Positions 1-11,239 of a DNA stretch of 64,000 nt are shown piece after piece. Position numbers and translations under genes: made by a program. The stretch is from Cristatella mucedo (lineage: Eukaryota; Bryozoa; Phylactolaemata; Cristatellidae). How positions within the stretch are numbered: the stretch's first letter is position 1; each line of letters begins with the position of its first letter. The notes beneath the pieces are model-generated. The model had not been told where the DNA came from and ran no database searches. It saw nothing but the letters and a program-made list of their open reading frames with translations. The stretch is from contig WPIO01000026.1 of the NCBI GenBank assembly GCA_009760855.2, positions 2,245,501 through 2,309,500 of the forward strand, read 5' to 3'.

Positions 1-360
1 CTCAGGGCCAGTGAACCCAGCGAGAATGCTTTCTCGTCATGGCTGCTTTCAAAAGCCCGCTATCCTGTGCCGTCATCAAATAAACTTCTCCCGTCTACAG
101 ATAAGGGCTTGTTGGATTAGAGGGCTAGTCGGCATACTCCGGCCATGTGGCCAGATACGGCCTAGTTATTTAGTGTTGGATCCGGCCTAATCAAATTGTT
201 GAGATTTATTTCCCCTTTACTACTGCTGTTTGCTGCTATAGCTTGGGCCCGTGGTTATTTTTTAGAACTGATGACAGACGCTTGCATGCAACTGAAGCGC
301 CTGACCGCTGAGGGATGATGATAACTGTCGACCCTTGTATTTGTCGTTCACGTCCGCCAC
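1..360. other. Unassigned sequence
   Basis: No supported gene or repeat was seen here. It lies downstream, on the minus strand, of the copy A PAN exon and could hold the next intron or exon of that locus. Confidence 0.4.
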
Positions 361-380
361 TCTCCTTCTCTCTCTCTCTC

Positions 381-427
<47 letters not shown>

Positions 428-447
428 TCCTTTCTCTCCCCCTCGCC
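361..447. repeat. (TC)n microsatellite beside PAN exon, copy A
   Basis: An almost pure CT dinucleotide tract with a few TTCC interruptions. A matching tract lies at 34,433-34,500 in the same position relative to the paralogous exon, so it probably existed before the A/B duplication. Confidence 0.9.
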
Positions 448-503
448 CTCTCTCTCAGCGGCTGTCTCCGGACTTTTAAAATCGCATATTTCTTGCTTCT
501 TAC

Positions 504-785
504 CGGTTTCCCGTACATAGTTGCTCGTCCAGTTGCCATCACTGCTTGACACTGTCGTCCACGTACCATAGAAGTCGACATCATACACGTAGCACTTGAG
601 CAGCTGTGAGTGGTAGGCAAACAGGCGGCAGAAGGCCGTCAGGGCGTTGCACAGGCTGTAGCAGTAGGTCGCACTGCGAACCGCTTGCAGCTCGTAGCTC
701 GTGTAGCTCTCTTTGCTGCCCGGCTGCACAAGCAAGCCAGTGACTGCCTGGATGCCGGCCGGTAGGCTACTACAAATGATGTCAA
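504..785 (-). pseudogene. PAN/Apple-type domain exon, copy A exon 3
   Basis: On the minus strand this is a 282-bp exon. It follows an acceptor ending TACGCTGCAG and precedes a strong donor GTAAGA. It starts and ends in phase 1, a symmetric 1-1 exon typical of shuffled extracellular modules. The 93 residues open with DIICSSLPAGIQAVTG and carry Cys at 41, 45, 52 and 64. This is the C-x3-C-x6-C-x11-C spacing of PAN/Apple modules, and the same spacing (with x5) occurs in the exons near 8.6, 41.7 and 63.3 kb. PAN modules are extracellular binding domains. The exon itself is open, but upstream exons of this copy at 8,536-9,009 carry a frameshift and a stop, so the locus is listed as a pseudogene. 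An alternative is that this exon belongs to a separate transcript. The family call is by pattern only. Confidence 0.55.
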
Positions 786-879
786 CTGCAGCGTAAGGAA
801 GACGTGGATTCGGGTGATCAAAAATCTGGTGCCCTTGTATGTGACAGCATGCTGAGTGGGCGGGCGAATCAAAACCAGA

Positions 880-963
880 AAGCCGCCAGAAACCCGCCAC
901 AAAGCATCAGAAAGCCGCTCACAGCCTGGTTTCCGGCCGGCAAGCTGCTGCCGAAGACGTCAA
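880..963 (-). repeat. Partial tandem copy of the PAN exon 5' part
   Basis: On the minus strand this repeats the first part of the exon at 504-785: the acceptor region, the Val-Asp-Val start, the PAG-like stretch and the QAVSG motif. It degenerates after about 80 bp. It is a local partial exon duplication absent from copy B. Confidence 0.6.
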
Positions 964-1385
964 CTTCGACGTAAGGAAGAAGGGCATTCGAAAATCCGGT
1001 GGGTTGCCTTGAACGGCAAGCAGAGTAAATGAGCCTTTTCAAGTACTATGTACAGTAATATTGGGATAAATATGAATCAAGTTTGAAATCTCATTTTTTT
1101 GCTCAAATCTATCGGATATACATTTTACACAGACTCTGTGCCATATTACACTGACCAATCTCGTTTAATTTTTGGTGACCAATTAAGGCATATACGAAAT
1201 TGAACTTAATCAAAATTTCGGATGCATTTTTATTTTGGCATTCCCACAGATCTCGCCTAAAGGATTATGTCAACACTGCGATGTGATGAAATCTGTTCTC
1301 TTCCGTCTTCGCTCTATCAAAATTGCGATTGCAAATGCGAGCGTTAACACACCCCGGAATGAATGAATCTGCTAAAGCTCAGCGA

Positions 1386-1460
1386 TCAGCAAATTTAAAG
1401 CATTTGAAGAGAGACTAAGTTGCCTGAGGGCACTTTATCTTGTGCTATTAATCTTATTGC
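1386..1460 (+). mobile_element. LINE 3' end stub
   Basis: Degenerate match to the conserved 3' end of the CR1/L2-like LINEs in this window (AAAGC..., then GAGGGCACTTTATC and an ATT-rich tail). No coding part is attached. Confidence 0.6.
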
Positions 1461-1999
1461 ATGCAGCTCATGCAATTTTGCTTTACCAGTGTCAGTTTAC
1501 GTGAACGCCTTCGCTCTAGAACAATTGCATGAGCTCCTAATGGGTAGACCCGTAGCAATATCGATACAGCTTCGTTTGTTTTCTGGCAATGAATTAATTC
1601 AGAAAAAATATGCTTTTTTCGAATTCATTCCTATCGTTTGAACTGAAATTGTCCCGAAGAAGCAGATCAGTAGTTCTCTGGCTAACAATAACGGCTTATG
1701 AGGCACGTCGAGTCAGCCTTGCGGAGCATTCTTTTGAAGCTAAATATTTACATTCTGTCTCTGAATTTTTGCGCCGGATTAAGGATGCGTGTCTTGTTTG
1801 GCAGGCAAACCTTCATACTCATACGCTTATTTGGTATGCGAGCGTGGCCGATAGGATCGAGTTTCGACTGGTGTGGATAAAGAAGGCAAACTCGTAGCTA
1901 CCGTCCACAGAAATTTGTGAAGGACGCCGAGTGTGAGTGCTGTCATCGCTAGTAAGTCTCGTTCGAAAAACTATGATGCAGGCTGAACAGTTGAGGCTA

Positions 2000-2235
2000 C
2001 TGCCACCACCAATAGATCGTGCAAGTGAATTTCATTCTCCCCCTGACACAAACCGAGTGTAGGTAAAAGTTCAAAATCGCTCGCTCAGCTGGCGCGTTGT
2101 TTGCTTTCCCACGTGATCACCACCGATGGATTGTGCGAGTGAATTTCATTCTTCCCCTGACACAAACTGAGTGTACGTGAAATTTATAAATCGCCAGCTC
2201 AGCTTGCGAGTTGTTTGCTTTACCACGGGAACAGG
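2000..2235. repeat. Two tandem units of ~116 bp
   Basis: CCACCACCAATAGATCGTGC near 2,001 and CACCACCGATGGATTGTGC near 2,118 begin two aligned units sharing GTGAATTTCATTCT and CCCCTGACACAAAC. A diverged third relative lies near 7,110. Confidence 0.7.
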
Positions 2236-2377
2236 TGAATAATTGATGACATCCGTCGGTCAGCAACGTATGATTGCTGTTTGTAAGAGAGCTTCTAAGC
2301 AAGTGAGAGTGTCATAAACTAGGTGTAGCAGCGTTTTGAGTGACCTTCATGCACAGCGGTCACTCAAACAAGATACT

Positions 2378-2455
2378 CAGCAAATTTAAAGCATCTAAAA
2401 AGAAATTTAGCTCTCTGACGGCACTTTAACAAATGCATTATTATAATTAATGTTA
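2378..2455 (+). mobile_element. LINE 3' end stub
   Basis: Contains AAATTTAAAGCATCTAAAA followed by CTGACGGCACTTTAACAAA and an ATTATTATAATTA tail. It ends just before the ~170-bp array. In copy B the LINE at 35,310-37,430 ends at the equivalent place, so the two may descend from one insertion. Confidence 0.6.
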
Positions 2456-2459
2456 TTGT

Positions 2460-4700
2460 TACTTTATGATTCAGCTGCCGTTTCCAAAGTTAACGTAATA
2501 AAACTGCAGTTTTGACTCCACATAATCCAAAATAGTAACATGCGTGTAATAACACAATTTTAAGCGATTAGGCTTGCTCGTTCTTACATTATGGCCTCCA
2601 ATGGCCCAGCTCAGTTAGTCATTTTACTCATTTGAACGGCCGGAGATGCAGCCGCCATTTACACAAAGTTCTTAACGCGTCTGTGGTTTTTATTCCAAAT
2701 TATCTTGAACTTGATGCTAAGTTTATTCACTAAACGTCTTGCGATTGCGGGTTCTTACGCGTTGGCATTAAATATCCCGTGTCCGTGGTCAGCCTAAAAT
2801 AATTAAAATACAAAACAGCTATCATTTTCAAGAAAAGCTTCGCACATCTGTGGATTTAATTTCAAATTAGACGTATCAGTCTTCCACGTTTACCAACCAG
2901 ATATAGTGCGATTGCACTTGAACATATCATTCTATGAGCTCCAGTGGACCGGCTAAGATGGCAGGCCCAGAATAATTTAACTGCGAAATGGATGCCATTC
3001 CTACAAAAAGTATTACGGGTTTGATATTTATATTTTCGATGATTAAGAACGAGACGCCTGGTTTACCCACTAAATAACAGCAGATTTCTCTTGGGCGTTC
3101 TCAGGCTATGTCCTCCAATGGCCTAGGGCAAAAGGCAACCCTAAATACTCAATTCACAATATAGCTGTCATTTTCACAAAAAGCTACGCATAACTAGGCT
3201 TTGTATTGGAAATTATTGCCAACAGTGTTCAATATCTCCAAAATGTCTTGCAATTGCCGACGCCTGTTCGCATCCAATGGCCAACGATTTCCCGGCCCAA
3301 AAAGCAGCCCGAAATAGTCCAACGTTGCTACAGCTATTGTTTCTAAAAAAAACTTTGTTGGATTACCGCTTTGACTCTTCTTCATAGAAACATTCTATCA
3401 CGTTAATCCACAAAATTATGCCAGCCCGTTCTTGTGCTATGTCTTTCGACGGCCGAGCCATCTGACCCTAAATAGTTATTATTCAGGTTGCCATACAGCT
3501 GCTATTGCAACGACAGACATCGTACAACTGTGATTTCGCTTTCAGGTTACAGAAAATAATGTTCTACACATACCCACTGAATTTCATACAAATTTAAATG
3601 CCCATTCTTGTACAATAAACTTCAATGGCCCGGCCGAATGAGCAGTCTCCAATTTTTAGACTGCGATGTTGCCGAGTGTCCACCATAGGTTATGCACAAT
3701 AGCAGTTTTGAATTCAGTTAATTGACGGTACCGTTCTGGATTTAGCTACAAAATTTCGTACAATTGCACGTGCGCATTCTCACGCTATGGCCTGTTATTT
3801 CCCGGTATGCCCTGCCATTTAGAACTACCATACAGCTGCCAATACCAAATAGGAGTAGTGCAGCGACGGCTTTAGTTCAAATTTATTGGAAACAATGTTC
3901 CGGTTTTACGAACCAAACTTTAAGGCATATCGAATTGGCATTCTAATGCTACGGCCTCAAAGGGCTCGGGCCAGCAAGCCTCATGACATATTTAGCTGCA
4001 ATAGAGCTGCCATTTTTACAATAGGCAGTGGATGATTGCTGCTTCAATTCCAAATGCTAAAAAAAACATGTTCCAGCTCTGCTAGTTAAACGCAATGCCA
4101 TCGGGTTGGCGCGTCCTCACGCTGTGGCAGGCATCCAAAGTCCTGACCAGCCAGCCTCCTGATATACTTCAACTGCTATACATCTACCGCGTTCACAAAA
4201 GGTCTCTGGAAACTATGGTTTTGATTCTGCATTTTAGAAAACATAGATTCAAGCTTACCCACTTAATTTTATTCGCTTGCAATTGAGCGTTCTCACGCTA
4301 TTGCCACCGATAGCCAGGCCAATCAACCTACCTACACATTCGAACAGCTATATACAGCTGCCATTTCCCTTCGTCGCGAAACAGCGGTTTTTCCAATTTG
4401 ATTTATAGATAATCGTGCTCCGGGTATACCAAACCAATTTATTGTCCAATCGCCTGGCCGTCCTAATGCTATGGCCTCAAATGGAATGGGCTAGCCAGCT
4501 TCCCGATATAATTTTGTATTTCCATTATGGGCTTCATGCAACTGCGGTTTTCGCACTAATTTATAGAAAACCATGCTCTGGCTTTGTAAACCACTTTTCA
4601 CGACATGGCGTCAGTGCATTCTCATGCAATTGCATTCATTATAATTGTATGCATTCTCATGCCTCCAATCCAATATATCCAAAAAGATTCACACGAAAAC
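2460..4700. repeat. Degenerate ~170-bp tandem array, copy A
   Basis: Recurring landmarks are CTATGGCCTCCAATGGCC-like words, CAGCTGCCATTTCCAC-like words and an AAATTTATAGAAAACA-like word. Successive landmark positions near 3,786, 3,950, 4,120, 4,295, 4,468 and 4,655 give a period of about 165-185 bp. Units are strongly diverged. No coding potential is supported. The same array is at 37,440-39,270. Confidence 0.75.
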
Positions 4701-4934
4701 CATCACGGCGACGGCTCGCGTTTGCTCCAATCTTTCGCAGTCGCTCTCGCAACGGCTAGACTTTTTCGGCCGAGCATTACCTGAGGTTCTATGCAAGCTC
4801 TCACAGGCTGAACCCTCCAAGAAGCCAATAGGGAGCAGCTGCTCCTTTAGAGGCTGTGCCGCGAATCTGCCAATGCTCGGAGAGCACGTGGGCTCTGGTT
4901 ATTTTGTCTAAATGTTGTCAATTCACACGAACGT

Positions 4935-5070
4935 CGGCTCAAACTCGTGCACACGTCGCGGCGAGCCTACGCTCGCTGGACGTGCTCACTTTCGAAAGGC
5001 ACGTCGCTGCTCGCTCTCCACGACCGAGGTCATTGGTTCGAATCCTGCAGTGGGCGATCCGCTCTCGACG
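4935..5070 (+). mobile_element. tRNA-derived SINE
   Basis: Contains a Pol III B-box-like GGTTCGAATCC at 5,035-5,045, preceded by CACGACCGAGGTCATT and followed by TGCAGTGGGCGAT. The same core occurs at 52.2 kb, 62.56 kb, 5.54 kb (diverged) and inverted at 6.55 kb. The 5' limit is uncertain. Confidence 0.65.
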
Positions 5071-5489
5071 ACCGATGCGTTGAGGTTGAGTCGTGGATGA
5101 ATCAATTAATGCTGCCGATCGCTTTTTTAGAGGGCGAGCGTTTTTATCGAGTATTGGCAGATGGCAATGGTAGACACTTGGATGGGTCGCGGGAGACAAC
5201 CGATGATGCAACGCCGGCAATGGCCCTCACACGCACGTCGGCAGTCGTTCAGTAATAACAAGTAAAACGGTTGCAATTAAAACTGCTTTTCAATTCAGAC
5301 CTTGAAATATTCACACCGGCATTCACTCGTCACTCCATATCCATACGAGTGCCTTCGTGCGCTTCAATTCAAATGAGATCCGCTACAACCATAACAGCAG
5401 TAACCTTAATAATCACGAGACAATGTTGCCAAAGCTTTTTACAAAGAGAGCTAGATCGCCATCTAGGAACCAAGTGCAGGCTGGAAGCA

Positions 5490-5575
5490 AAGCCAACAAG
5501 GTAGTAAGGTGCTCGCTCAATTTCATGACCGAGGTCATGCGTTCAAAATTCTGCAGTCGATGAACCTTTACTTAT
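5490..5575 (+). mobile_element. Diverged SINE copy
   Basis: ATGACCGAGGTCATGCGTTC followed by CTGCAGTCGATG matches the SINE core. The B box is degraded to GCGTTCAAAATTC. It lies about 505 bp downstream of the better copy at 5,035. Confidence 0.55.
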
Positions 5576-5744
5576 TGCCAACTGCCAACGGTGGGTGGCG
5601 CCAGCCGCTAAGGCTTATCTGCCTCTATATCAGTGAGGCCGTAAAGTCTTCTAATATTTATTTTTTAGCATGTCGCATCTTTGGGCGTCTTCCGGCGATG
5701 GCCAGATTTAGTAAAAATGCTCTCACAGCTTCCTGGTCTTTAAT

Positions 5745-7003
5745 GTCAATCAAACTTCAGTTGTACCTTCGCTTTGATCCCTCGCAGCCTTCAAGCACCT
5801 TGAATTCTCTCAACTCACTTGCTGCATGTACTGACGACATCCGCTCATGGATGGCAGCAAATTTTCTAAAAATATCTTACTAGTTATGGGCAAACCCAGT
5901 TTGATTCAGAAATTAAAAATGCTGACTCTCAAAATTGGCTCTGCCAGTATTTCTCCTGTTGAATTAGCTCAAAATCTAGGTGTCTCGTTCCAAAGTGATA
6001 CCTCGTTAAACGCCCACATCAGCTCCTCAGTCAAATCTGCCTACTTTTAGCTACATAACATTGCTAAATATCGGGCTTGTTTAGATAAGGATACCACGTC
6101 TAAGCTGGTCCATGTATTTATGACATCCCGTCGTGACTTCTGTAACTCACTACTTGCTGGCCTACCGGAATGTGCAATCAGCAATTACAGCTGGTGCAAA
6201 ACTTTGCAGCTAGGCTTATCTGTCGTGAGCTTCGCAGTTACCACATCAAACCACTTCTCGCCGACCTGCACTGGCTACCATACAACCAACGGAACGACTG
6301 CGAAGTTTTGTTGCTCACTTTTAGTTCACTTCATTCTTTGGCTCCATCTCTCCTATCTCTCAGCCTATCTCTCAGATGAACTCCCCCACCAGGCCAAGCA
6401 TCGTACGACCGCCTTTTTGGAATCCATCAGCTTCCCTATACCTCGGAATACCTAGCTGTTTAAACAGCCTCTTTTTGTATAGCAGCAAAAGAACCTTTAT
6501 TGCTATCACCACAGCTTGCAGGGGCGATAAAGAATCACCCACTACAGGAATCGAACCCACGACCTCGGGACCAGGATCGTGAATGTAACCACCTTACCTA
6601 GCGTGTCATCACGGCTCAACGATGTACAAACCTCAAATCCTTTGGATACCGTAGATTTAGTTGGTACGCTCCCGAAACCTGGAACTCCCTCTCTATTTGT
6701 GTCAGAACATCCCCTTACTTGACCATATTTAAAAAGAATTTAAAGACACCATTTTTTAGGACGGCATTTAGTGGGTCCCTGTGGTGCGTCCTTGATGTGC
6801 TTATGCGTGCTGAAACTGTGCATGCTGCCACTAACCACATTTGCATGCTGACCTTGAGCATGTCGTAACTAACAAAATATTGTTTATCAAGCATGATATC
6901 ACTCACATTTAATCACGTTTCCCGTTGCAGGAAATGTAAAGCGCCTAGAGAGAGATTGAGTTCTCTAAGGGTGCTTTATCAAGTGCATTATTATTATTAT
7001 TAA
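5745..7003 (+). mobile_element. CR1/L2-like LINE, 5'-truncated
   Basis: It begins just after the reverse-transcriptase catalytic box, with LQLYLRFDPSQPSSTLNS. It then runs through the RT thumb and C-terminal region with stops and frameshifts, including LLADLHWLPY. It ends in the shared 3' structure TGTAAAGCGCCTAGAG ... GGGTGCTTTATCAAGTGC followed by (ATT)n. A SINE interrupts it at about 6.48-6.62 kb. It is inactive. Confidence 0.85.
6483..6620 (-). mobile_element. tRNA-derived SINE inside a LINE
   Basis: Read on the minus strand it starts GCCGTGATGACACGCTAGG (A-box region) and has the B box GGTTCGATTCC (complement of 6,547-6,557). It continues CTGTAGTGGGTGATTC and ends with GCAAGCTGTGGTGATAGCAA. 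This is the clearest copy of the family, and it splits LINE sequence that otherwise reads across. Confidence 0.75.
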
Positions 7004-8400
7004 ACCCTCCCAGAAGAGACTGCTCTACTAAAATGGAACCGGTGAAACTTGAACGTGAAGCTCGTCCTGTCTTATTTACCTAAAGTTGTTTCGTAGCTCA
7101 CCATTTATCTTACCGATGCCGGTTGAACAGCAGAGGCTACTGCTACCTCCGACGGATAGTGTGTCTGAGGGATTTAAATTTTTCTCGCTCACAAAGCCAA
7201 TAGTGAGCGAAGGTTCCACAGCGATTGCTCGGCCGGTGGCCGGCCGCTGGCTATCCGATGGCAGCCAGCGGTTAGTAATGCTCGACCTCCGTCTCTCACT
7301 AGTACGCGATTTTTCGTTTGCCTGAGAGATGCTTGGTAAACAAGAGAGTTGGGCTTATCAGCTGATCGATCGCAGTGCATCGTTTGATGAGCATCGTCTA
7401 GCTGAGATGCCACTTGGCCCGGCTGTAGTTTGCATGCAAGGTGCCGCAGGGACGACGGTCTCATTAGGCAGCTTGCACACACGACTTTAAAGACTTTTCG
7501 CTCAAAGATTTACTGTCTCCACCGTTGCGTCAGCCGAAACGGCGACCCTGCCATCGTAAGCGAATTAGGGGCTTCGAGTGGCCTCGCCCGGGTAAGCTAA
7601 GCGGCTCGGCGGCCGGGATCTAAAAAAGCCTCACTTAGGCACTTTGGCGCTAGGGTTCTAAGCGATCCCTTGAAGCAAGTAAACCCCGGCTGCTTGCGCA
7701 TCCGCGACATCCCGATTATCTCAAGGCTGCAGCAACAGCGAAAGCGGAAGTAGACGATAGTCACGGGCTGCAAGGCGGGCAGCCGAAGAACTCGCTGGAT
7801 GACTCTGTCCCATTGGTGGCGTGAAACGGACGGGCCTGGAGACGATCGAGCAGTCCCTATGAGGATGCGGCTCGCGCACGACAAGTATACCCGCTTTGCA
7901 CGATTTCAAGATTGCACGGCGCCCGGTAGATGATGCGACCAGCGTCGATTACCCTGGTGCCATTGTCCTGTCGGCTGGCTGTGCTGGCCGTTTAGGTTAA
8001 CTTCGGAAACTGTGTTCGTCCGATCTCTCGGCTACAGTGCAGCTTGTTCCACAATCTCAAAGCCGAGAATTCACTCCCTGCATATATTACCTCATATCTT
8101 TATTTGGAGACGTAGAAAAGTTTGAATATCCCGTTGGCTTATCGCAGCCTTAGATCAGTCCGAGTGAATTTTTCTTTTGTAATTGTGCACGTGCTTAATA
8201 TATTTATATTTATTACTAACATATTTTTTTAGAATATTTTCTGAGCCATGAAGAATTACCTAAATAATCCGAGGTACCTGGTGGCACTAAAGCAATTTAT
8301 TGTTATCATTAGTTGGTAATGAGATATGCTAACACGTCGATATATTCGCAAATGGTGAGATACTTATGCCTGATTCGTAGTATAAACCTGAAATCAAACT
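7004..8400. other. Unassigned; contains a GC-rich block shared with copy B
   Basis: No gene is supported. The stretch near 7,760-7,890 matches 40,060-40,170 (ACTCGCTGGATGACTC versus GCTCGCCAGATGACTC, then CCCTATGAGGA versus CCATACGAGGA). The block near 8,020-8,210 matches 41,090-41,280, and its reverse complement near 55.26-55.3 kb. A diverged relative of the 2.0-kb repeat is near 7,110. Confidence 0.5.
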
Positions 8401-8535
8401 ACAATCCGGTTTCTACTCAATAAGGGCAATTTAAAAAAAAGGTGCCATTTGCAAATTATTGATGAAAGAGGCAGGTACCAATGGCAATGGAACAGTTCTC
8501 GTCGAAAAGAAAAGGCTCTACAAAACCTCGGTTAC

Positions 8536-8674
8536 CCTTCAGTAGTACCAGTGTGTTCACATCGGCGACCCACGTGAGTCCATTCACTGTGACCAGCTCG
8601 CACGAACCCGATGATGCAATGTATTTGATGGCATCTCAAGTACTGCTGGCAGTGCACAATGTGCTGCAGCGGTC
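8536..8674 (-). pseudogene. PAN/Apple exon 2, copy A, with in-frame TGA
   Basis: The 139-bp exon has the same length and splice borders (GCAG acceptor, GTAACC donor) as the copy B and C exons at 41,592-41,730 and 63,303-63,441. Conserved pieces are DRC-x3-C, ASSGSCELV and GLTWVAD. Codon 13 (complement of 8,636-8,638) is TGA where copies B and C have TGC for the third PAN cysteine. With the frameshift in exon 1 this indicates a pseudogene. Readthrough or recoding is a remote alternative. Confidence 0.65.
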
Positions 8675-8834
8675 CTGCAAAGCGATTTAAGCGGAACAAA
8701 ATAAAGTTGCGTGGCTGCGGCTGTAGCAGATCAAGCGGCCATGTAAAACCGAGCTTAGCGGTCTGCTTGCTTTTAAGGGTGAAGGCAGTCGCAGCTATCG
8801 GTAGGCATCAAGCGAGGCTAACGAGGTTGCCTAC

Positions 8835-9009
8835 CAGGTTAACTGCTCTCACCGCCACCCTGGCTTGAGACGCAGCAAACGATGCCCTGAAAGCTCCGAC
8901 GGCTGAGAACTCAAATTCCAAGCACAGCGACTGCCTGAAGTTCAGAAGTGCCACCACGGCCGCTAAGCATGTGGCTCACATAGCTGCATAGCCTTGCCTT
9001 CCGCGTTGG
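8835..9009 (-). pseudogene. PAN gene exon 1, copy A, frameshifted
   Basis: The 3' half reads CLEFEFSAVGAF then AVRAVNL and ends exactly at a GT donor. It aligns with EFEFTAIGAF...AVRAVNL in copy C and EFDFSAVGQC...VVRAFNL in copy B. The 5' half (ANAEGKAMQLC) lies in another frame, so there is a frameshift within the exon, and the other reading meets a stop. The exon's phase-0 end fits the phase-0 start of exon 2. Confidence 0.6.
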
Positions 9010-9149
9010 CTTGCAGCAGCTCGCTGTGTGTTGAGTGTTGACTGTGCAAATGCTTGTGACCAGTGACTGAAGGATAGCAAATCCGATGCACGGGCAATGC
9101 GGAGCAGAGCTTCGTCGCATCAATTAGAGATGGCAAAAGCAAAGTGCGG

Positions 9150-9600
9150 AAGGATTAGCAGAGGGAAGTCAAAGGCTTGAGTACAAAGGCCAAAAGTGAG
9201 TTCTCTGCAAACATCCGAAACAGAAAGGCGCTTCTAATTCCCGGCTGAGTAGAGGCGGCTTTTGCTCAATGCACGCAAAAGCAGAATTTACGCCTCATCT
9301 CTTCCTGTGTGATTGCCTTTTTACGAATCGCCATCGTTGGCAAAGGTGAAGTTGCCGTCGCCGGCAGCGATGACGCAGACCAGGTGTCAGCCTGCTTTAC
9401 AAAATATGTCGCCTAGCGCTTCTGGTGCTCGTAGAGGTCAGAAACGGGTGAGGTCAAAACCTCCTGGAACGAACGTGGCCGTAGGAATGATTCTAGAATT
9501 CATTCCCGCCCATCGATTTTACACTCCTAGCACCCACTTCTTGCCGTCATAGCCCCGGCCTTGGCTAGACTTTCAAGGTTGGGCTCACTGCCTTGCAATT
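9150..9600 (-). repeat. Single copy of the unit triplicated in copy B
   Basis: Shares AAAGTGAGTTCTCTGCAAAC and GGCAAAGGTGAAGTTGCCGT with three tandem units at 42.2-43.4 kb. On the minus strand it can read VCVIAAGDGNFTFAN, similar to VCVLPAVDGDFTFAT in unit B3, but stops interrupt it. Coding status is unresolved. Confidence 0.5.
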
Positions 9601-10949
9601 GAATGCGGTTGCTGCCTGTATGTGCACCGGGCCAACCCGTAGACTCGTACAGAGCCTCCAGTTGCAGCACGTCACCTCAGCCTAAGGAGTGCAAGAGCGA
9701 TCTCTGCTTTGCGATCTCAGGCACTCGTAGCACAGCGATTTTAGCGATCATGGCCGGCCTCGAACTTTAAACTCGGCCTCGATGTGGCTCTGCCGCATTA
9801 TGGGCGGCAGCTAGAGGCCGTAAGAGAGACACGCTGTGACGACCCGTTACGGATAAACTCTGTCAACGGTGGCTTAAAAGTCTCGTAAGAAAGAGGCAGG
9901 AAGTTGTGCTCTTAGATTCGAACTAGCCAGGATTTTTACTCTGCACTTGGTTCGATTGACTTAAGTGACGATCTGATCGTCTTAAGCGTTGGTATATTCG
10001 ACGGCTGGTGCTGGACCTAGAGCCCTCCACGGCGGTAAAATAGAGTGTTCTTAACTGTGGACACAGACTCTTTTGTATTTAGATATATCGGCCCTCTACA
10101 GCTGCAGGGTTTCGCCTCAGTCGCCATATCTGCATGTGCTAGAACTGGACCTCGAGTTCCTAGGTTCGTTCCATGGCGCTGGGCTTAAGAGATAGGGAGT
10201 GCTCGTAGGCAAGGACTATCGCCGCCGCCAGAGCTTACTGTATGTTTAACATTTAGTGTCGGAAGTGCTGGATAATTGCTGTGTACCCATAGGAGCAGTC
10301 GTGAGCTATTCTAATAGCTGGTGAATATATTAGGAAAATTGTACCTGCAAAACGGGTATTATATAAGCTGGATTAAGGCATGTATTCATGGCTGTGTTGT
10401 TCGCTTAAAAGCTCACACGGCGGCTTGCTCTGCCACCAAATATGCTTTAAAAGTGTTATGTCTAGTGAGGATACCGTTACCTTATGTACGGACTCTCTGA
10501 TGTCCATTCCAAAAAGAACATTATTAATTACCCGAAATTGAGTGGATAACAGCAGTATTTCATCATAATAAATTTGAGCTTATGGATACCCTGGAGGCAG
10601 AGGTTTGTCAATACAAGGAGCGAAAGTTGAAAATACCAAGCATAAATGTTCAGGCTAACCAAAAGTCTACGGAGAATATAGCTAAAAACTCTGCAACGTT
10701 GGAACTGGAGTGAGTAGTATCAGACTTTGCGGTAGTAGGTGTGAAGCCATTACTGGTAATCTAGATGAATTGAAGGACGATAGCTTGACTAGCGAAGCTA
10801 AAGTGGAGGTCGTGGTTTCAGCATAGTATTTTGAAATCTAAACACCCGGTACATGGCCTAAGAGTTAAGAGCACATTTTGCAAACAATAGTAGTACGGAA
10901 ATGGCTGACGATAACGTGAAAGGTTTCAGATACCTGTAATTCACTGCTT
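9601..10949. other. Unassigned; end of duplicated segment A
   Basis: No gene seen. The part up to about 10,420 matches copy B (GGAAGTGCTGGATAATTGCT near 10,260 against TGAAGTGCTGGATAGTTGCT near 44,115). Beyond that nothing was recognised. Confidence 0.45.
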
Positions 10950-11190
10950 GCTGTTCCGACCTCAGGCGCTTAAAGCTGGTGCTAAACTTTGCAGCTAGGC
11001 CTGTTTGTCGTGAGCGTCTTAGTCTCCGCATCCCACCACTTCTCGCCGACCTGCACTGGCTCATAATCAAGCACCGAATCGACTTCAAGGTTTTGTCACT
11101 ACATGCTCTTCATTCGTTGGCCCCAGCCAACCTATCAGATCTACTCCCCCACCAGGCTACGCATTGTACAACCTATTTACAGTAATTGTG
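10950..11190 (+). mobile_element. LINE fragment, RT C-terminus
   Basis: Encodes FAARPVCRERLSLRIPPLLA followed by DLHW and FKVLSLHALHSLAPANLSDL, the C-terminal RT region of the CR1/L2-like LINEs. Both ends are truncated. Confidence 0.8.
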
Positions 11191-11239
11191 ATTGTTATCT
11201 GACCGCAGCGAGTGAGAAATTATGTGCTTATGGATATCT

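Larger units (their letters stand above)
480..10420 (-). other. Duplicated segment, copy A
   Basis: This segment is collinear with 34,430-44,260. Matching landmarks in order are the (TC)n tract, PAN exon 3, the ~170-bp array, a GC-rich block near 7.75 kb (40.05-40.15 kb in B), the two PAN exons, and a 3' block near 10.25 kb (44.1 kb in B). The offset varies from about 33.0 to 34.2 kb because each copy gained different insertions. Divergence is high, so the duplication is old. The ends are approximate. Confidence 0.75.

Noticed and set aside
262-900. A single 212-residue minus-strand protein
   Set aside because: Only the part at 504-785 is conserved in copy B, and it is bounded by splice sites. 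The flanks are intron and CT-repeat sequence, so the exon model is preferred.
5035-5045. A tRNA gene
   Set aside because: The B box is good, but no complete cloverleaf with paired acceptor stem can be drawn, and the sequence recurs as a dispersed SINE.
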